Assembly: GCA_037783545.1 (NCBI GenBank)
Contig: JBBELK010000482.1
Coordinates: 620,001 to 684,000, forward strand
Direction of reading: 5' to 3'
From: Henricia sp. BOLD:AAB3569
Lineage: Eukaryota; Echinodermata; Asteroidea; Spinulosida; Echinasteridae
Length of the DNA stretch: 64,000 nucleotides
Shown: in pieces, positions 58,176 to 64,000 of the stretch
Layout: each line of letters begins with the position of its first letter
Numbering within the stretch: position 1 is the first letter of the stretch
The notes under the pieces: model-generated
Database searches by the model: none
What the model was told of the DNA's origin: nothing
Seen by the model: the letters and a program-made list of their open reading frames with translations, nothing else
Program-made: the position numbers and the translations under genes

Positions 58176-60393
58176 GGGTGGATTGCAATAAAACGCACTT
58201 ACCAGTTAGTGCACTATGGCCAAAGTGCACTAAGAAAGTGAACTAGCATTAGTCCACTTACGAAAAGTCACTAGCTAGTTTCAATACAAATTTTTAAGTT
58301 CACTAACGTAAGTGTACTTTTTGCTGCTGTCAAAATGGCGGTCATTAACGGCGATAAAATCGTTTCGAATCGCAAAATTAGCGGAAATTTGAAGATTTCC
58401 CTGGCGATTCAGGTTTGTAAGATGTGTATTAGGTCGAATACGTCCCTATTTTGACGTGCAGTTTAAAGTTAATCCAGTGTGGATGTGTTAAATGGCTTCC
58501 GATTTCGGTCCCAAACCGGAGCAAACGAGAGCGTGCGCGCGTATGCCATTGTCATGATTGTAAAAAAAAAATAATGAATGAAAATTAAGTGCAAGGCACA
58601 GAAAAAAAAGCTTGCGCAGACAAAATGTGTCATCCTACCTCAACCTTCTTCAAACACTGGCACACTATCGATGTTTACTGTCAGTTTCTAATTCTTGAAA
58701 TATAATGTACACGTACGTACGTTACACGTAAGTTGCAAAAAGTGTGTCTAAAAAACGCAAAATTACGTAGGGCAACTGCTTACTGCTGCCTATATCGATA
58801 CAGTACAGTGTACGTAGTATACGGTACACACACCGGCCACGAAGCCAGCTATGCCACAAAATGTATCAATTTAATTTTTTACGCGCGCGCGAGTAAAGTA
58901 ATTCGCTCATTAAAGGGAACACCGGCTTTGTTAGGCTATTTTGAGCTCGAAATAGACCTATAAATGATTTTGAAAGTCTTTCCGAAATAGACTGAAGAGA
59001 ACCTGAAAAGAAACCACCAAATGTTGCAGTCTTTTAGCATTTAAAAAAAAATCGAGGTCACCTGATTTATCGGAACCAGATTTTGGTTTCGATAAATCAC
59101 GTGTCCTTGGAGTGTCCTTGTGATATACAGAGTTTATTCCTGAAGTTTACATTATATTACTGCAGTACTGCATCATATTCAGCTCTGAATTTATTTTCAA
59201 AATGTTTATGAGTATTTGACTACTTATTCAGGTTATGAAACAAACATAACTCTGAAAAATCGAACATACAATTTTGACACAAAGTCCGAGGAACTGAAGC
59301 GAGTTCCACGGTGGAGAGTCTACCGGACAATGTGACATTTAGCCCCACGGCACACACACGTTGTCCGGCGCCCAAAAGCGGAACTACAATTGTACTTTCG
59401 TAAAGACAAACCATGAATGTCAGCTCCTCTACAGAAAACGGAAAAATCCATTCGGTCGTCCATAGGCTGTCCAGTGAAATGTTCAGCAGAAAATGAGAGA
59501 TATCCAAAGCAAAAGCTGCCAAGTAAAGAGCGAATCGTTTCCGACAAAGTTGTGAACGGCTGGTAAAGCGTGTAATTCGACCATTGACCGTTTATATTAA
59601 TTGTAAGCTTTTGTGGTTAATTACGGGAATTTTGACGATCTTTTTTTCACAAGGACCATCAACAAATTATTGTCAAGGATGCTGTATCACTAAATTAAGT
59701 AAACAGTATAGGCCGGTGTGTACCTTTAACAGCGCGCCTTACAGGGAATGTCACAAGGCACGCTGGGAATGAGCGAAGTAAAGTAATACATTACACAAAA
59801 ATACCTTCATGCCATAGAGTTATATAAGCGCAAGCCGTCATGCAAATAAATAAATAAATAAACTTTCAGTAGGTATAGGTATAGGTGCGTTCAGACGAAA
59901 GTTGAAAGTCGTCTTGAAAACATTTTGGCGGATGTGCGATAATGATAGGCATATTTTTTTCCAATAAAGTTTGTTGCATTATATGCCTTGCTTTGTCTAT
60001 CATACATTCAAAAAGAAAATCATTTCTTTTCCATGACACATCCATGTTTTCGTGAAACGGGTGGCCTACACATGCTCTAGAAAAAAATACAAACATAGCG
60101 TAGTTGTCCGTGCATTTTTCAAGTGCAACAGACGACTCGGAATTCTGCGAAGCATACGACACGGTCGTTCCCCCGCCTCCCACCACAAAACGTAATAGGA
60201 AAGCATTGGTTAGACAGGTTTGTAGTAGACTAAGAGAAAGTGGTGTTAGTGCGCTATGTTTTAGCGTACTTTTCTTTATTGAAACCGTCAAACTAAGTGC
60301 ACTAATCAAAACGTACTTGGGGTGACGCGTTTGAAGTCGCGTGACGTAATTTTAGTGCACTAACTGGTAAGTGCGTTTTATTGCAATCCACCC
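58176..60393. mobile_element. 2.2-kb DNA transposon with perfect 41-bp inverted ends (Harbinger-like)
   Basis: The left end, starting GGGTGGATTGCAATAAAACG at 58176, is repeated perfectly inverted for 41 bp ending at 60393. The sequence CAG flanks both ends as a 3-bp target duplication, as known for some animal PIF/Harbinger families. GTGCACT motifs are dense near both ends. Inside are a short ATG reading frame at 58335 ending at a good donor (CAG/GTTTGT) and several ORFs under 150 codons, none recognised as a transposase. It looks non-autonomous and, given the identical ends, recent. Confidence 0.85.
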
Positions 60394-60634
60394 CAGGTGA
60401 TAGGTGGTGGATACTTAATAGGTGGTCTCATGCAGAAATCCTGGTATCGATAAAAAATGCCGTACTTGACATACATGCATAAATTAACCATTATCTCAGT
60501 TCTGGCCTGTGTGATAAGCGCTTACTTTCGGTGGAGCGGCTCACATATTAAGAATATAAGAACTACTCCATATGTAGAAGGCAGACTGCACAGCAGACAA
60601 TCTGACTGACCTCATGATTTAAATAAGCATTGTT

Positions 60635-60830
60635 CAGAAAAAAAGTTGGTGTAATTACTGCACTGCTTTATGGAACCAGATAAATTAGTTTACAAAACAT
60701 CAGTGGTTTTAAAAAATATACGGATTGAGAATGCGAAATTTCAGAATGGTAATGAGAAAAATATGACAATTGATATGGTATCAACATTTTTTGGGTGAAA
60801 AATATGATCTGGTCACGCTCCTTTAAGGAC
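60635..60830. repeat. Dispersed repeat, third copy
   Basis: The blocks GTTGGTGTAATTACTGCACT, ACGGATTGAGAATGCGAAAT and CAGAATGGTAATGAGAAAAA match 41525-41960. It shows the undisturbed version of the hairpin insertion site. Confidence 0.75.
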
Positions 60831-62129
60831 AAACAACAGCTTGGCTAGTCATATTAAATCAATGTCCTTTATATAGTATGATGTATTTCTGTCCTCATTC
60901 TAATTATCATGCAGGCGTCTGTTTTCCTTCATAATGCTCTGTCCAATTATGATGTGCAATTTAATTTGGGGAAAGCCTGGAGTTGCTGATCATACTGGTA
61001 CATGTGTATACAAAAACTCCACTATGCGCCTTCTTCAGTGAAGGACACTGGAGACTAGATTACATAAATTGGTAACAAATCACATGCATTTCAGTTATCT
61101 TCTGAAAGACCAGAATTCTTAATTTTTTATCATCTTAAAGACAGACTCTCGTCGCGCTGTCAATCTGACCTCTAACCCGATGTTACCTACCGGTACGTAA
61201 GCTGGTTTTCGTTAATTAATGTGTCAAATTATGGCAAACACATGCAAACATAATAAGTGTATTTTCTTAAATTATTGGTAATGTGTAAATTGTGGATTTT
61301 ATGGTTATGCTGCGATGGGCATGGTTTTCAGAATTAAAATGTTGGTTTATCAGCGGCAAGTTTTTGCTGACGCTAGTTTGACAACAATAATGTTACCAGA
61401 ATTTTCCCAGAATGCTAAGTGAATCCCCCTCCCCCAACCAGGCTATACATGGGTCATTCTAAAAGGCATGACTCATGGCTTCCCTAGCAGGGTACAGGTA
61501 CCAATCAAAGACACGGCGTAGCTAAACGAACGTACCTATAAAGAACAGATATTTGAGAAAATCTGCATGGATAATGTCACTATTTTTAAGCTACGGTATT
61601 ATTTCAGCCCTTCCTTTCACTACATGTATCTGGAAAATTTGTCTAGCATGAAAAGTCCTGCAGACAATGGCATAATATCCAGTGGAGAAATTCTCTGCCT
61701 GAACGGCATGAATTCGGCCCGAGGTATACACATATTCTTGAGGCCTTATGAGTGTAATTTGAAACTGACTGTAATTTCAAACCCTGCGCTTTGGCAGTGT
61801 AAATGCAAATGACCTGGGGCCAATTTAAATGGGATTGCGTCTGATGTAATGAATGCTACATGTATGCACAGAACAGTCTAGGAAAAGCTTTGCGCGGACA
61901 TACATGCAGCTTTCCAGTTTTTTAACAGGGAAAATGCAAGAAGTATTATCTTTAAGCAAAAAGTATTATCTTCAAACTTTAATGCAATATACATTGGTGG
62001 ATCCATGTCAACACACTGCGGTATATTGCACATCTCTATGTATACCCATTTCTCTAATTTCATTCTCGTAATGCACTTTATATTGCAAGCATACAGTTTC
62101 CCGTTCATTTGGGTTAAGGTTGGGAGGAG

Positions 62130-62420
62130 TGCATGTGGTATACACAGCCATGCTCATGATTGAGAGGGTGTGGGTTCGAGTCCCACTCATGTTCGTAAAC
62201 AAGACACTTAATCTCAATAGCCTGAACAACTTGAGCGACATTTGGGGAGCTTTTAGGGGGAGTGTCACAATCAAAGTGCTGATAGGGTTGTGCGCCTTGG
62301 CTGCGTAGCCACCTAGTTGAAGTGAAATGGTTCTGGTGATTCCCTGATGGCAGCACTAATAATGGCAACAGCGCCAGGAGTACGCCTACTGTAGAAATGC
62401 ATGCTATACAAAAATCCCTT
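62130..62420 (+). mobile_element. SINE family copy near the right end
   Basis: The tRNA-like B box GGGTTCGAGTCCCAC is followed by AAAGTGCTGATAGGGTTG, GCCACCTAGTTGAAGTGAA and CAACAGCGCCAGGAGTACG, matching 31470-31775. The long minus-strand ORF overlapping it (62114-62617) is repeat-derived. Confidence 0.8.
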
Positions 62421-64000
62421 ATTATTACTTCCAACTCCTCTCCCACATTGCCATACAGGAAATGTTTCGGTAAAACAACGTAATGCACAGTGCGGTGTGT
62501 CCCATACTTGAACACGTAAAGTGAACACACATTAAGCACACCGCCACAAAAGGAGAGTTTGCAAATATATAAAAGGACGGTGTTGGATATTTCGCCATCA
62601 GTAACATGCCTGTACAACCCAGATGGAGTGCTGTGTAAACCTGACCGCTATTTTCACAAGGGCCCAAATGAAAACCTTTTTACTAAAGGTTTGCATTAAA
62701 ATGAGTGGATGACAAGATGCAATTAATCCTCGTTTTGGCCGTGTTCAGACAGCATGCTATTTAAAACTAATTTGGTTTAAAGAGTCCGAGGTGGTACATG
62801 TAATTATATAATATTGGATGGCTTTTCGGGTGATATGAGAATATATACAGCACGAGTCATTACAATAATATTGTTATATAAAATGAAGCTTATAAAATAC
62901 TTTGTTTTGTAAGATTTCTGCAAGGTTTTTGTCTGTTTGGCGTTGAAAACTTCAGTGGTTTTTCAACATTTACAACAGCACGTGCATGTTACTGTTGTAC
63001 AGTATTTGTTTTGTGACTGTACTCAAGCGCGCGTTGAGCACACACGCACAGTGCATTCACTTGATGCACGACACTAGGTTTTTTAGGTTTTTTTTTTTCA
63101 TGTTCAAAATCATTTGTTCAGGATATAAAACTTTCACAATTTCTTCTAACATATTACATGTACATGTACATTACATTTTCCACAAAATGCATATAAACAT
63201 GTACACAGTACAGTACATGTACAAATTTCAACTCTTATCCAAATTTTAAAGCTCTGAACCCGTGGCATTTGACGAAGACTTGAATAACAGCGATTTAATT
63301 CAGATTTGCGCACAATCGTGGGACTCATGACATTCAGAGGCCGATCCTCTGAGAAAATGTAAGAAGAGAATGATTCAATCGGAGAATGGCAAATGGCAGA
63401 TTAGCGTTAATCAAGCAGAAGTGACGGAAGTCGTCAAATATCGGAATCTCTCACTAAAGTCTAATCATGCGAAAGACGCCAACGCAGTAACGTTACGCGA
63501 GTCTACCTTTATTCATCAAGCCGGCCTGAGCCAATAATGCTATTATTATTGTGATGAGATGGACTGGCATTTCGATATGCGTTTTATGACTTTGCTGTAT
63601 TGTTGTGCCTTGCAATTAAATGTCATTCTATGAGGAGTTTTTTCAATTGAAACACCTGCATACTGATACATGTACATGTACATGTATCATTGTTCAGGCC
63701 TATTGTATCATTTCCAATATCATTTTCAAAGTGTTGTACATGTACATGTACTAATGTTACAAAAGACACAGCATGATTTACATGTATTTCTGTCAAAAAT
63801 GTTATGTTTCTGTAAGAAATTGAAGGAGCGTGTCCAGATTTTCAGGAAATTTGATTTAGATTAACTTAAAGGCAATGGATTGGTATCTTGAAAATCAGAA
63901 ATGTTCACAGATTTACGCTTATTTCTTACTCAATATAAACATGATGATCGTAGAAAACTTCCCCTGAAATGGTTTTGTCTAAAGTGCTATAGTCTTTGAG

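Larger units (their letters stand above)
53515..64000 (-). other. Upstream GPSM intronic sequence without recognised exons
   Basis: At least 10.5 kb upstream of the first recognised TPR exon. It holds a tandem repeat, MITEs, the 2.2-kb Harbinger-like element and a SINE. I looked for the preceding LGN block (xHLDISRELNDK-type TPR, ending phase 0 at a donor) and did not find it. Segments 55030-56030, 60840-61800 and 62620-64000 show nothing beyond AT-rich DNA and ACATGT repeats. Confidence 0.6.

Noticed and set aside
59866..60309. 147-codon minus-strand ORF inside the 2.2-kb element as a transposase
   Set aside because: No transposase motif is visible and composition is not convincing; the opposite strand is equally open.
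62114..62617. 167-codon minus-strand ORF
   Set aside because: It covers an antisense SINE copy; no domain is recognisable and the matching SINE copies lack the frame.

Overview
The window is nuclear DNA of an animal. Genes have many short exons (47-225 bp) with GT-AG introns in consistent phase, separated by AT-rich introns full of transposon relics, tRNA-derived SINEs and ACATGT-type simple repeats. There are no bacterial operons, ribosome-binding sites, CRISPR arrays or complete tRNA/rRNA genes. The repeat style (short elements with inverted ends, SINEs with a tRNA-like head) suggests a marine invertebrate, perhaps a deuterostome such as an echinoderm, hemichordate or lancelet; that placement is inference and no species is claimed.

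Two host genes were reconstructed, both on the minus strand and head to tail. (1) A GPSM/LGN/Pins-type G-protein-signalling modulator runs from beyond the right edge to its stop codon at 22405. Twelve exons are visible: six with TPR repeats (53514 down to 42907), three linker exons including a conserved RRxSME phosphosite (41459 to 39032), and three carrying four GoLoco motifs (35528 to 22405). Its first TPR exons are outside the window or unrecognised. (2) A kynurenine aminotransferase (KYAT, closest in feel to KYAT3) runs from 13771 to 300 in twelve exons covering about 400 residues; the extreme N-terminus was not found and the last C-terminal exon lies off the left edge. Every exon junction of both genes joins in frame.

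Layout: 1-13.8 kb KYAT exons among SINEs and inverted-repeat elements; 13.8-22.4 kb intergenic, repeat-rich, expected to hold the KYAT promoter and first exon; 22.0-25.6 kb GPSM 3' end with a tandem 3' UTR, a 19-unit 69-bp minisatellite in the last intron and a decayed tandem copy of a GoLoco exon end; 25.6-35.4 kb one large intron; 35.4-53.5 kb the remaining GPSM exons, many hemmed in by transposons; 53.5-64 kb a long intron (or several) holding a 2.2-kb element with perfect 41-bp inverted ends.

The two genes do not share a pathway: GPSM proteins couple G-alpha-i to spindle orientation and KYAT is a PLP-dependent metabolic enzyme. Their adjacency parallels the human pairs KYAT1/GPSM1 (9q34) and KYAT3/GPSM2 (1p), suggesting an old linkage. 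The most unusual DNA is repeat architecture: transposons inserted within tens of bases of splice sites, near-perfect palindromes, nested insertions, and tandem repeats seeded from coding or splice-site sequence.
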